This document shows, piece by piece, positions 51,006-61,290 of a stretch of 64,000 nt of DNA. The position numbers and the translations under genes were made by a program. The stretch covers positions 62,001 through 126,000 of the forward strand of contig CALKJO010000008.1 of NCBI GenBank assembly GCA_937995825.1. Reading direction: 5' to 3'. Each line of letters begins with the position of its first letter. Positions within the stretch are counted from its first letter, which is position 1. The notes below the pieces were generated by a model that was given only the letters and a program-made list of their open reading frames with translations, was not told the origin of the DNA and searched no databases. This stretch comes from an uncultured Anaerolineae bacterium. GTDB taxonomy: Bacteria > Chloroflexota > Anaerolineae > Aggregatilineales > Phototrophicaceae.

Positions 51006-52031
51006 ATGGAGTCGCAGATAAAAGCTGGACAGCAAGCCGATATAAGCGTTGGCATCGCGCGTGACGTTTTCAGAAATGTGCGCCGTGCTGAAGCCGACGG
51101 ACGCCCGATCCTGACGCAACGCGCTCGTCCGTTTGAAGATGCCGCCCGCATTTTCCTGATCCTGTGCGCAATGCTCTCGATCTTCACCACTATCGGCATC
51201 CTCCTGGTCTTAGGCAACGAGTCGCTGCTGCTGTTCATCAATGAGGGGTTGAGCCTGATCGAGTTCCTGACTGGGACGGAATGGCGGCCGCAGTCTGGCA
51301 GTTTTGGCATCCTCCCGCTTCTTTCCGCAACCATCAAGACCAGCGTGATCGCCATGCTGGTGGCGACGCCGCTTGGCTTAGGCGCTGCCATCTACCTCGG
51401 TGAATATGCGCCGCAGCGTCTGCGCGCCGCGCTCAAGCCGATTCTGGAGCTGCTTGCGGGCATTCCGACGGTGGTCTATGGCTATTTTGCTATCTCCTTC
51501 ATGACGCCGCTGCTGCGCGGTCTGCTTAACAGCCCGTCGTTTTTCAATCCCAACGGTACTGAGATCCTTCAGTTCTATAACAATGTCTCGCCCGGCATCA
51601 TCATGGGCATCATGATCTTCCCCACCATCGTCTCGATGAGTGAGGACGCTCTGAGCGCCGTGCCGCGCGCGCTGCGCGAAGCATCCTACGGCTTAGGCGC
51701 GACCAAATTTGAAACCATTATCAGGGTGATTTTGCCTGCCGCCCTTTCGGGCATCGCAGCCGCCATCATCGTCGGTTTATCGCGGGCGGTCGGTGAGACA
51801 ATGATCGTGGCGCTGGCATCCGGCGCCGGTCCTAACTACGACTGGAACCCGTTCGTCTTCGCCGAGACCATGACCGCCCATATCGCCCGTATTTCCAGCG
51901 GTGACCTGAGCTATGGATCGGTCGATTACGAAAGCCTTTTCTCCATCGGTCTGACCCTGTTCTTTCTCACGCTTGGCTTGAACATCCTTAGCCGCTGGAT
52001 CACGAATAAATTCCGTGAGGTGTATCAATGA
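51006..52031 (+). CDS. pstC: PstC, phosphate ABC permease
   Basis: The 341-residue permease has a cytosolic N-terminus of about 45 residues, then six helices. Markers are the region FGILPLLSATIKTSVIAMLVA, GLGAAIYLGEYAPQRLRAAL, ELLAGIPTVVYGYFAISFM, and the EAA loop PRALREASYGLGATKFETII. Together with PstA it forms the phosphate channel in the membrane. AAGGAGGGGG precedes the ATG. The ATGA overlap with pstA shows coupling. The 294-base gap behind pstS contains a hairpin and TTAACA repeats. Confidence 0.95.
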   Translation: MESQIKAGQQADISVGIARDVFRNVRRAEADGRPILTQRARPFEDAARIFLILCAMLSIFTTIGILLVLGNESLLLFINEGLSLIEFLTGTEWRPQSGSFGILPLLSATIKTSVIAMLVATPLGLGAAIYLGEYAPQRLRAALKPILELLAGIPTVVYGYFAISFMTPLLRGLLNSPSFFNPNGTEILQFYNNVSPGIIMGIMIFPTIVSMSEDALSAVPRALREASYGLGATKFETIIRVILPAALSGIAAAIIVGLSRAVGETMIVALASGAGPNYDWNPFVFAETMTAHIARISSGDLSYGSVDYESLFSIGLTLFFLTLGLNILSRWITNKFREVYQ

Positions 52032-53404
52032 GCGCTGTTGAAGTGCCAAATACACAGCCAATTGATGGTCGTTTGCTGGCGGGCGCGGAGTTCACTCGTC
52101 AGCTTGCCGCTCGGCAGCGGCGCGGCAGGCTGTGGGCGCGGTTCTTCTCGCTGTCTACCGTTGTTGCTGTCGTCGCGCTGATCACGCTGCTATTGAGCAT
52201 CATCAACGACGCCTTCGGCTTTGTGATTTCAACCTATCGCGTCGATCCGACTACGCTGGCTCCAGATGGCAATCTGGAACTACTTTCCAACGAAGAGCTC
52301 GCGGCACTGCTGCCTGAGCGGCGCTTAGGCGCGTATCTGCGTGACAATCTGAGCGTCGTGCCGCCGACGGAATTTCCATCTGTGCCACTCGGTCAGGCGC
52401 TGCCAGGCGCAATCCTACCTCCGGGCGTGGCGGAGAAGACCTTCGCCGAGACAACGGTTGAGGAACGCCGCTCCATCCTCGCCAACAACTTGAATGTCGA
52501 TCTGCTCGCTTCGCTGGTCGAACTCGACGTGGTCAGCGAAGATGTGCGCGAGACCTACACGCTGATCGAGTCGCTGTTTGAGCGTGACCGGATCGAGCGC
52601 GAATATGAGGAAAAGTTTGGCGGCGCGTCCGCCACCGATACGGTCAAGTATTTCCGATCTTGGCTGAGCCTGGACTTCATCACTGCGCCACAAGCCAGCA
52701 GCCCGGAAGTTGCAGGCATCCGCACAGCGATCCTCGGCACGGTCTGGATCATGGCGATCACCGTGGTGTTCTCGTTTATCGTCGGAGTCGGCGCAGCGAT
52801 TTATCTTGAAGAATACGCAACCGGCAATAATCCCCTCGAGCGCTTTATTGAGACCAACATTCGCAATCTCGCCGGCGTCCCATCGATCATTTATGGTCTG
52901 CTGGGTCTGGCAGTGTTCGTCCGCGTGCTTGAAGGCATCACCCAGGGGCGCACGATCCTGTCCGCCTCGCTGACGATGGGCTTGCTGGTGCTGCCGGTCA
53001 TCATCATCAACGCGCAAGAAGCGCTGCGCGCTGTACCATCATCGCTGCGCGAAGCCTCTTTCGGCTTGGGCGCGACGCGCTGGCAAACGATCCTGCGTAC
53101 AGTGCTGCCCTCGGCGATGCCTGGCATCCTAACCGGGACGATCCTGGCGATGTCGCGCGCTATCGGCGAGACTGCCCCGCTGATCGTGATTGGCGCATCT
53201 ACGACAATCTTTGTCGATCCCAGCAGTGTCGTGAGCAAATTCACCGCGCTCCCGATTCAGATTTATGATTGGACGAGGCGCCCGCAAGACGATTTTCGTT
53301 CCATCGCTGCAGCGGGTATTCTCGTCCTGCTCGTCCTGCTGATCGGGCTGAACGCGACCGCAATCATTTTACGCCAGCGCATTAGAAGGAGTCTGCAATC
53401 GTGA
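52028..53404 (+). CDS. pstA: PstA, phosphate ABC permease with a long extracytoplasmic insert
   Basis: The 458-residue permease is far longer than a usual PstA (about 280-300). After the first helix (residues about 43-65) comes a hydrophilic stretch of about 165 residues ([40 protein letters not shown]) before the core helices from about 235. The core is standard: [43 protein letters not shown] loop [20 protein letters not shown]. The insert resembles the added N-terminal domain (DUF3333-like) of some proteobacterial PstA proteins in placement, but homology is unproven. It overlaps pstB by four bases (GTGA). Confidence 0.92.
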   Translation: MSAVEVPNTQPIDGRLLAGAEFTRQLAARQRRGRLWARFFSLSTVVAVVALITLLLSIINDAFGFVISTYRVDPTTLAPDGNLELLSNEELAALLPERRLGAYLRDNLSVVPPTEFPSVPLGQALPGAILPPGVAEKTFAETTVEERRSILANNLNVDLLASLVELDVVSEDVRETYTLIESLFERDRIEREYEEKFGGASATDTVKYFRSWLSLDFITAPQASSPEVAGIRTAILGTVWIMAITVVFSFIVGVGAAIYLEEYATGNNPLERFIETNIRNLAGVPSIIYGLLGLAVFVRVLEGITQGRTILSASLTMGLLVLPVIIINAQEALRAVPSSLREASFGLGATRWQTILRTVLPSAMPGILTGTILAMSRAIGETAPLIVIGASTTIFVDPSSVVSKFTALPIQIYDWTRRPQDDFRSIAAAGILVLLVLLIGLNATAIILRQRIRRSLQS

Positions 53405-54216
53405 GCGCGACCAACAGCGGCAGCGCCTATTCGTTTGAACTGAAGGACATGAATGTCTACTACAGCGACAAGCTTGCAGTGGACAGTGTCACTCTCTCCA
53501 TTCAAGCACGCAAGATCACCGCGTTCATTGGGCCTTCCGGCTGCGGCAAAAGCACCGTGCTGCGCGCCCTGAATCGGATGAACGACCTGATCCCCGGCGC
53601 AAAGGTCACGGGCGATGTCCGCTTTATGGGGCGCAACCTGTATGATCCCAATGTCGATCCGGTTGAGGTGCGCCGGCGCATCGGGATGGTCTTTCAGAAG
53701 CCGAATCCCTTCCCCAAGAGCATCTATGACAATGTCGCCTATGGGCCGCGTCTGCTCGGCATCCGCCAGAAATCGACGCTCGATGATATCGTCGAAAATT
53801 CGCTGAAAAGCGCTTTCCTGTGGGATGAAGTCAAAGGCGATCTGAAAAAATCCGGGCTGGCGCTCTCCGGCGGTCAGCAGCAGCGCCTGTGCATTGCCCG
53901 CACCATTGCCGTTGAGCCGGAAGTCATTCTGATGGACGAACCGTGTTCAGCGCTTGACCCGATTGCGACTCAGGCGATTGAGGATCTGATGCTGGAGCTG
54001 GTCAAGAAATATACGATTGTGATCGTGACCCATAACATGGGGCAGGCGCAGCGCGTCAGTGATTTCACCGCTTTCTACAGCATCCGCAAGGCAGCCGAGG
54101 CGGACGGAATCGAGCGGCGTTGGGGGCTGCTGGTCGAGTATGCCCCAACCGAGCAGCTTTTCAGCCGACCGACATCTGAGGAAACTGAGCGCTACATTCG
54201 TGGTGAATTCGGTTGA
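53401..54216 (+). CDS. pstB: PstB, phosphate ABC transporter ATPase
   Basis: The 271-residue ATPase has Walker [21 protein letters not shown], the PstB-type motif [20 protein letters not shown], signature [17 protein letters not shown], and Walker [16 protein letters not shown], then the H-loop [14 protein letters not shown]. It powers PstCA. Start is GTG, overlapping the pstA stop. The operon ends here; no phoU follows, though PhoU usually joins the Pst genes to a two-component system. A 28-base palindrome follows the stop. Confidence 0.97.
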   Translation: MSATNSGSAYSFELKDMNVYYSDKLAVDSVTLSIQARKITAFIGPSGCGKSTVLRALNRMNDLIPGAKVTGDVRFMGRNLYDPNVDPVEVRRRIGMVFQKPNPFPKSIYDNVAYGPRLLGIRQKSTLDDIVENSLKSAFLWDEVKGDLKKSGLALSGGQQQRLCIARTIAVEPEVILMDEPCSALDPIATQAIEDLMLELVKKYTIVIVTHNMGQAQRVSDFTAFYSIRKAAEADGIERRWGLLVEYAPTEQLFSRPTSEETERYIRGEFG

Positions 54217-54227
54217 TCGTCAGTTCG

Positions 54228-54255
54228 CATGGGGGCGGAGCGCTCCGCCCCCATG
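54228..54255. terminator. 28-base perfect palindrome between convergent genes
   Basis: CATGGGGGCGGAGC and GCTCCGCCCCCATG form two exact 14-base arms. It lies 12 bases after the pstB stop and 16 before the exporter permease stop, so it can serve both transcripts. A T run is missing, so RNA folding or rho could be needed. Confidence 0.65.
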
Positions 54256-54270
54256 TTCCTCGTCACGGCG

Positions 54271-57056
54271 CTATTCGTAGCGCAGGACATTGAGCGGCTT
54301 CTCACCCGCCGCGCCCCACGCCGTCGTCACCGCAGCGATCAGCGCCACACTGATACACAGCAGCATCAGCAGCAGCGCTGTCCCATACGGGATCGTCTGC
54401 GTTGGACCCTGGAAGCTCGCCAGCGCGAGCAGCAGCCCGATCAAGCCAATGCCAACCCCGATCAAGCCGCCGATCAAGCCCAGAATCCCGTTCTCGAGCA
54501 GGATCATCAGCAGAACGCGCTCGCGCTGCAACCCGACCGACTTCATGATCGCGATCTCTTTGCGCCGTTCCATCGTCGTCAGCGCGACCGAGTTAGCGAT
54601 CACCACGCCGCCGACCACCAGACCGAGCAGCGCGACCATCGTCGGGAACGCCGTGAACGCGCCGAGCAGCGTCTCGATCAACTGCGTCAGCGCCGCGGTT
54701 TCGAGCGCGAACGCCCCGCGCACAGCCGCAAGATTGCGCCGCAGCGCCGGAATCTGCGCGTCTTCGACGCTGGCGAAGATGAAAATCTGCGACGGCAGCA
54801 CGTTTTCCGGAAGCGATCCCGCTGGAACCGTGTTCGACGGCTCGAAGCCCGTGCTGGCAAGGCTCGGCGCTGCCAAGCCGATCACGGTGTATTCGAGCGT
54901 CTCGCCGCTCTCCGTCCGATAGATGAGCGCGTCGCCCGGCTCAATCCCCGCCTGACGGGTGAAATCGCTGGCTTGCAGGATGATTACGCGCTGACCGTCG
55001 TCGCCGGCGTTGATGTGTCGTCCCTGCTCGAAATTGCGCGGCGGCGGGTTGTCAGCGGGCGTCGTGCCGAGCGTCCCAAGCACGGTGAAGGCGATCTGCG
55101 CCGGATCGAAGTTGCTGTTATTGTTGAATCCGCTGAATGTGCCGGCGGCGGCGCGATTCTGTGTGATGCGCGCCTGCAGCGCGTCGAGATCGAGCGTGGT
55201 TTCGCCCTCGCGCAGACCGATCAGCGCCAGCCGGTAGCCGAGCGAGACGCGGTAGCTGCTGACGCCATCGGTGTCATTCAGCACCGTTTCAACATCGGGG
55301 ATGCTGCGCGCGTCGATCACGCTGATCAGGACATTGCCACCGCTGACCTCAGTTAGGGTGAAGCGCAGCAGGTTGTTGATCGAGTCCGCCAGCAGCGTGA
55401 TCAAGCTGAGCGAGAACACGCCCACCACCAGCGCCAGCAGCGTCATAGCGGCACGGCTGCGTCCGGCGAGCATCTGCCGCAGCGAGATTTTCAAGTCCAC
55501 CGAGCCGAAGGACGGCAAAAAGCGTCCGAACAGCCAGATCAGCAGCGACAGCAGCGCATACAGCACGCCCGCCGCGATGAACGCGCCGATGATGATGACG
55601 AAGGCGGTCGGGATGCTCCCGACGACCGTCCCCGACGCCACCAGCGCCAGGACGACGATGATCAGTCCGAGCGCGCCCAACGTCGGCAGCCAGCCGGATC
55701 GGGGAACAATCGTCTCAGCCGGGCGCAGCACCATCCCGGGACGGACGCGCCCCGCCGCCAGCGTCGGCAAAAAGCCGAACACCGCTGTCACTGCCACGCC
55801 GATGATGAAGCCGCTAACCGCCGCCGGTATATCAACTGCAAACGGCAGCGCTGACCCGATCAACTGCTCCGCCGTCCCGCGCAGCACGAACACCGCCAGC
55901 CACCCCAGCACGATCCCCCCCAGCGATCCGATCACACCCATGATCAGCGCCTCGACCAGAAACAGCATCGTCACTTGACTGCCCTGCAAGCCGATAGTCT
56001 TCAAGACCGCAACTTCCAGCGTCCGCCGCCGGACGATCACCTGCATCGTGTTAACGATGCCGATGCTGCCGATCAGGATGGAAACCAGCCCCATTACGGC
56101 AGTGAGCTGGTCAATGCCGGCGGAAAGCTGCTCGTAACTGCGGCGCAGGTCTTCGGTCGTCGTCTGCCGCACGTAGGGAAATGCGCTTTGCAGCCTATCC
56201 TCGACCGCGATCACGCTGGCGGGATCGGTCAGGTTCGGGGGCAGCGCGATATAGGTCGTCTGGGCGCGGACATTTGGATTGCCGAACTGCTCCAATGCGC
56301 TCACATCAAGAAAATAAAATCCGAACAGGGCTTCGAGCGCCTGCGCTGGACTGGTCACTTCCTGGGCTGTATCGACGATGCCGGTGACGGTGAAATCGGC
56401 ATTTGCCCCCGAAACGCGGACACGATCCCCAACTCGTGCGCTCAGATCGCGGGCGGCACGGTCGCTCAGTACGACAGCTTGCGGGCTGTTGAGCGCATCC
56501 GCCAGCGGCGTGCCATCCTGCATCGTGATCGTCCCATAAAGGGGATAGCGCGATGCGTCAACCACGACCGGCGTGAGCTGGCTCAGGCTCGCGCCCGTCT
56601 CCGGCAGTGTCAGCGATGCACCGTCGCCCAATCCGAAGAAGATCAGCGCTGTGCTTGTCAGCGCTGCCCGATAGGTCACCTGTGAACCGGGGTAGTTGGC
56701 GTCCAGCCACGCCTGAATTGCCTCGACGCCCGCCGGACTCAGATAATACTCGGTCGACTCCGTGCCGAAAAAGCGGCGCGTCTCCTCGATGACCAAGCCG
56801 TCCTCAATCGCCTTTGCCAGCGGCGTGTCGGCGGCTGCGCCGCGCGCGAAGCTGCTGCCGAGATCAATCGAGATGTCGGCGCGGTTGCTCAGCTGCAAAT
56901 TGCCCGTCAGCGTCTGCTGGATCATCGCTGCCAGCGTCCCCAGGCTGACGATCGCCGCGACACCCGCCGCGATGCACAGCAGGGCGAAAAATGTTCGCTG
57001 ACCATTGAACCGGAGATCGTTGAACGAGTGGCGCAGATAAAAATTCATCTGTTCGA

Positions 57057-57060
<4 letters not shown>
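54271..57060 (-). CDS. MacB/FtsX-type ABC exporter permease, two FtsX units
   Basis: The 929-residue protein consists of two MacB-type units. Each has an N-terminal helix, a large periplasmic domain and FtsX-like helices. The first ends near residue 470 (GSIGIVNTMQVIVRRRTLEV, QGSQVTMLFLVEALIMGVIG), and the second near the C-terminus (VIANSVALTTMERRKEIAIM, SVGLQRERVLLMILLENGIL). Such proteins move substrates or force across the envelope rather than pump through a pore. The start ATG overlaps the ATPase gene stop. Substrate, for example a lipoprotein, peptide or lipid, is unknown. Confidence 0.9.
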
Positions 57061-57830
<770 letters not shown>

Positions 57831-57915
57831 CAAGGACCCTCTCCCCATGCTTGGCGTCTTTGCAATAACCATACCACGCTGTACGCCAAATGGAGAGAAA
57901 ACGTTTCGACTCGCG

Positions 57916-59190
57916 CTATGTCCAGCTTTCCAGCGCCCGCTTGACGGTCAGCAGGAAGCCGTCGCCGGCCGCGCCATCCGCGACGCGGTGGTCGAACGAC
58001 AGCGACAGATAACAGCACGGACGGATCGCCAGCGTGTCGCCCCCCAACGAGTCGGTCACGACTTTGACGCGCTTCTCGATCACGCCGACGCCCAGAATCC
58101 CAACCTGCGGCTGGTGGATCAGCGGCGTGGCGAACAGGCTCCCCGCAACGCCATGATTGGTGATCGTGAACGTGCCATCGCGCACCTCATCTGGCTTAAG
58201 CTGCTTCTCGCGCGCCCGCGCCGCCAGATCGTTGACTGCCCGCGCTGCGCCGAGCAGACTCAGATCGCCCGCGTTTTTGATCACCGGCACGATCAGCCCG
58301 TCAGGAACCGCGACCGCTATGCCGATGTGATAGACGCGGTGGACGAACACGCCTTCATCTGTCCAGCGGGCATTCAGCATCGGCGCGGCGCGCAGTCCGG
58401 CGACCGCCGCCAGCACAAAATATGCCGTCAGCGTCAGATTGACTCCCTGCGTGGCGAACTCGGCTTTGTGCGCCTCGCGGTGCGCCATGACCGCGCTCAT
58501 ATCCACCTCAAAGACCGTCGTCACGTGCGGTGACGTGAGCGCGCTCATGACCATATGCTCGGCGATTTGGCGGCGGATCGGGCTGTGCGGGATCAATTCG
58601 CCCGCCGTCTGCGGCGGGATCGGCTCCACTGGATGGAGGCGCGGCGCTGCGGCAGGTGGCGGCGCTGTCATGTTCGGCGCGGCGGGCGGTGTTGGCATCG
58701 GTGCGGACTCTTTAGCGCTGAACAGGTCGCCGCTGCCGGGGATGTCCCAGGGCGCGGCGCTCAGCGGTGGGGCGGACTGTTTTTGCGCCAGATACGCCTC
58801 AACATCCTTCTTGGTGACGCGCCCACCGCGCCCCGTCCCGACGATCTGCGCCAGATCGATCTGATATTCCGCCGCCATCCGCGCCACGACCGGCGTGATA
58901 TGCGGCGCGGTGGCGTCCGAAACAGCGGACTCGTGTTTTGGGGCAGAGGACTCGCCCGCCGCGCCGATCACCGCCAAGCGCGTCCCTTTGGCGACCGTCT
59001 GCCCCGCTTCGACTAGGATTTCCAACAGCACGCCATCGGTGGGCGCGGGGATTTCGGTATCGACTTTGTCCGTGCTGACTTCCAAGAGCGGCTCAAAGGC
59101 CCGCACCGGATCGCCGACGCGCTTCAGCCAGCGGCTGATCGTGCCTTCGACCACGCTTTCGCCCAATTGAGGCATCAGTACATCGTTCAT
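57916..59190 (-). CDS. Dihydrolipoamide acyltransferase E2 of a 2-oxo acid dehydrogenase
   Basis: The 424-residue E2 starts with a lipoyl domain (residues 1-75) whose attachment Lys is in STDKVDTEIPAP. A peripheral-subunit-binding domain follows at about 97-135 (HITPVVARMAAEYQIDLAQI, VGTGRGGRVTKKDVEAYL), then a Pro/Ala hinge and a catalytic acyltransferase domain ending in LSFDHRVADGAAGDGF, where His and Asp act. It transfers the acyl group from E1 to CoA. E1alpha and E1beta precede it by overlapping or near-contiguous genes. The E3 subunit gene is absent here. Confidence 0.94.
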   Translation of the reverse strand: MNDVLMPQLGESVVEGTISRWLKRVGDPVRAFEPLLEVSTDKVDTEIPAPTDGVLLEILVEAGQTVAKGTRLAVIGAAGESSAPKHESAVSDATAPHITPVVARMAAEYQIDLAQIVGTGRGGRVTKKDVEAYLAQKQSAPPLSAAPWDIPGSGDLFSAKESAPMPTPPAAPNMTAPPPAAAPRLHPVEPIPPQTAGELIPHSPIRRQIAEHMVMSALTSPHVTTVFEVDMSAVMAHREAHKAEFATQGVNLTLTAYFVLAAVAGLRAAPMLNARWTDEGVFVHRVYHIGIAVAVPDGLIVPVIKNAGDLSLLGAARAVNDLAARAREKQLKPDEVRDGTFTITNHGVAGSLFATPLIHQPQVGILGVGVIEKRVKVVTDSLGGDTLAIRPCCYLSLSFDHRVADGAAGDGFLLTVKRALESWT

Positions 59191-59192
59191 GG

Positions 59193-60176
59193 TCAGTATG
59201 CCGCCAGTTCGCGGATCGCCGCCGCGATTTTGTCCGGGTTGATCATGAAAAAGTCCTGCATCGGATGGCTGAACGGTGTCGCCGGGACATCTGGCGCGGC
59301 AAGCCGGCGCACGGGCGCATCGAGAAATTCAAAGCCGTCATCCGCGATCAGCGCGGCAACCTCCGCGCCGTAGCCGAGCGTCAGATTGTCCTCGTAGACG
59401 ATCAACGCTTTGCCCGTTTTTCTGACCGATGCCAGGATCGACTCGCGGTCAACCGGCGCGAGCGTCCGCAGATCGATGATTTCAGCGTCGATCCCCTCCA
59501 CCGCGACCATCTCGGCAGCCTGCTCCGCATAATATGCCATCATGCCATACGCGAACACCGAGACATCGCCGCCCATTCGCGCAACCCGCGCCGCCCCGAT
59601 GGAGGTGACGATCTCGCCCTCCGGGACTTCGCCCTTGATGCCGCGATAGCCCTTCTTCGGCTCGAAGATGATCACCGGATTGGGATCGTAGAGCGCCGCC
59701 TTGATCAGCCCTTTGGCATCGGCGGGCGTCGATGGCACGACAACCTTCAGCCCTGGCTGATGCGCGAACAGCGACTCGACGCTCTGGCTGTGATACAGCC
59801 CGCCGCCGACTCCGCCGCCATACGGCACGCGGATCACCAGCGGCACATGCCAATCGCCCGCCGAGCGATAATACATCCGTGCCGCTTCGTTGACGATCTG
59901 GTTGAAGGCGGGATAAATGAAGTCCGCAAACTGAATTTCGCAGATCGGCAGCAAGCCCGCTAGCGCCGCGCCGATTCCCACCCCAACGATACTTGACTCT
60001 GCCAGCGGCGAGTCGATCACGCGGTCGCCGCCGTATTTGTCGAACAACCCCTGTGTTGCGCGAAAGACTCCGCCGCGCGCGCCGACATCCTCGCCGATGA
60101 TGAACACGCGCGGATCGGCAGCCAGCGCCTCATCCATCCCCTGCCGCAGCCCTTCGATCAGCGTCATGACTGCCAT
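59193..60176 (-). CDS. 2-oxo acid dehydrogenase E1 beta subunit
   Basis: The 327-residue transketolase-type subunit carries FIIGEDVGARGGVFRATQGL, SPLAESSIVGVGIGAALAGL, EIQFADFIYPAFNQIVNEAA and VIRVPYGGGVGGGLYHSQSV, diagnostic of pyruvate or branched-chain dehydrogenase E1beta. With E1alpha it forms the thiamine-diphosphate site for oxidative decarboxylation. The ATG at 60176 overlaps the E1alpha stop by 13 bases; a second ATG three codons later (MTLIEG) is also possible. E2 follows after two bases. Confidence 0.95.
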   Translation of the reverse strand: MAVMTLIEGLRQGMDEALAADPRVFIIGEDVGARGGVFRATQGLFDKYGGDRVIDSPLAESSIVGVGIGAALAGLLPICEIQFADFIYPAFNQIVNEAARMYYRSAGDWHVPLVIRVPYGGGVGGGLYHSQSVESLFAHQPGLKVVVPSTPADAKGLIKAALYDPNPVIIFEPKKGYRGIKGEVPEGEIVTSIGAARVARMGGDVSVFAYGMMAYYAEQAAEMVAVEGIDAEIIDLRTLAPVDRESILASVRKTGKALIVYEDNLTLGYGAEVAALIADDGFEFLDAPVRRLAAPDVPATPFSHPMQDFFMINPDKIAAAIRELAAY

Positions 60177-61213
60177 GCATCCACCCTTCCTGGCGCGAAC
60201 ACGTCAGCGAGCGCATCCTCCGGCGCGGGATCGGGCATCGCCTCGACTTCCGCCTGCGCCGCGTCTACCTCCGACCGGACTTCCGCGTCCATCTCCTCAA
60301 AATCCGCCGCCGTAAGCGCGCCCAAGTCGATCAGGGTTTGCCGCAGCCGCAGGATCGGGTCATTCGCCCGCGCCGCTTCGACTTCCTCGCGGCTGCGATA
60401 CGAGCGATCATCATCATCGCTGCTGTGCGGGGTGAAGCGGTAGACTTTGGCATCGATCAGCGTCGCTCCATCGCCGTTGTACGCCCGCTGTGCCGCCTCA
60501 TAAACGGTGTCATAGACTGCCAGCGCATCCATGCCATCGACGACTGCGCCGTGAATGCCGTAGCCAGCGGCGCGCTCGGACACATCGCGGATCGCCATCT
60601 GCGCCTGCAGCTTGACCGAGATGGCGTAGCCGTTGTTCTCGACCAGGCAGATCAGTGGCAGCGTATGGACGCCCGCCCAGTTGAGCGCCTCATGAAAGTC
60701 GCCTTGACTGGTCGATCCTTCACCGAGCGTCGTCAGCGCCAAGCGCGGCGCGTCATCCGGCGTCGGCAAGCCGAGGCGCGCCTTGTATTTGATTGCGAAC
60801 GCCATCCCTGCTGCATGAACAACCTGCACCGCCACCGGCGCGGACGTGCTGACCACGCCGAGTCTGCGGTCGCTGAAATGATTCGGCATCTGCCGACCGG
60901 CGCTGCTGATCCCGCCAGGCTTGGCATACACGTCGAGCATCAGCGCGCGCGCGCCCCAGCCGAGCGCGATCATCATCGCCAGATCGCGATAGTACGGGCA
61001 GACATAGTCCACGCCCCGATGGATGGCGAAAACCGCGCCGACCTGCGCCGCCTCATGTCCCATCGCGGAGGCGTGAAAGACGATCTTGCCCTGCCGGTGC
61101 AGCAGCCATGCCCGTTCATCGAAGCGGCGGCTCAGCAGCATGGCTCTTAAGATGGCGTGTAAGGTGGCTTCGGAGAGATAGGCGGAGGGTTTATCAAGCG
61201 TTTTTTGAGTCAC
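60164..61213 (-). CDS. 2-oxo acid dehydrogenase E1 alpha subunit (branched-chain type)
   Basis: The 349-residue subunit has the TPP motif LTTLGEGSTSQGDFHEALNW, with GEG for the more usual GDG, then PLICLVENNGYAISV. It also shows PNHFSDRRLGVVSTSAPVAV and the loop RFTPHSSDDDDRSYRSREEV that resembles the His-Ser loop of branched-chain E1alpha. This favours branched-chain 2-oxo acid over pyruvate as substrate, making acyl-CoA starters such as isovaleryl- or isobutyryl-CoA. Start is GTG with GAGG ten bases upstream. It heads the three-gene unit, with a TATAAT box ahead. Confidence 0.92.
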   Translation of the reverse strand: MTQKTLDKPSAYLSEATLHAILRAMLLSRRFDERAWLLHRQGKIVFHASAMGHEAAQVGAVFAIHRGVDYVCPYYRDLAMMIALGWGARALMLDVYAKPGGISSAGRQMPNHFSDRRLGVVSTSAPVAVQVVHAAGMAFAIKYKARLGLPTPDDAPRLALTTLGEGSTSQGDFHEALNWAGVHTLPLICLVENNGYAISVKLQAQMAIRDVSERAAGYGIHGAVVDGMDALAVYDTVYEAAQRAYNGDGATLIDAKVYRFTPHSSDDDDRSYRSREEVEAARANDPILRLRQTLIDLGALTAADFEEMDAEVRSEVDAAQAEVEAMPDPAPEDALADVFAPGRVDAWQS

Positions 61214-61260
61214 TAAAACAGTCCTCTAAAGATGAACAGATGAACCTTATTACAACTTTA

Positions 61261-61266
61261 ATTATA
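61261..61266 (-). promoter_or_regulatory. -10 box of the E1-E2 operon
   Basis: A perfect TATAAT is read on the minus strand 48 bases before the E1alpha GTG. The -35 region 17 bases upstream (TCAGAC) matches poorly. The following GH25 gene ends 25 bases away, so the spacer is short. Confidence 0.5.
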
Positions 61267-61290
61267 TCGCAAAAGCCGGTATCGTCTGAT

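Noticed and set aside
54229-55356. 375-residue plus-strand ORF over the exporter permease
   Set aside because: Arg/Gln/Asp-rich antisense shadow; the minus frame has clear FtsX-type helices.
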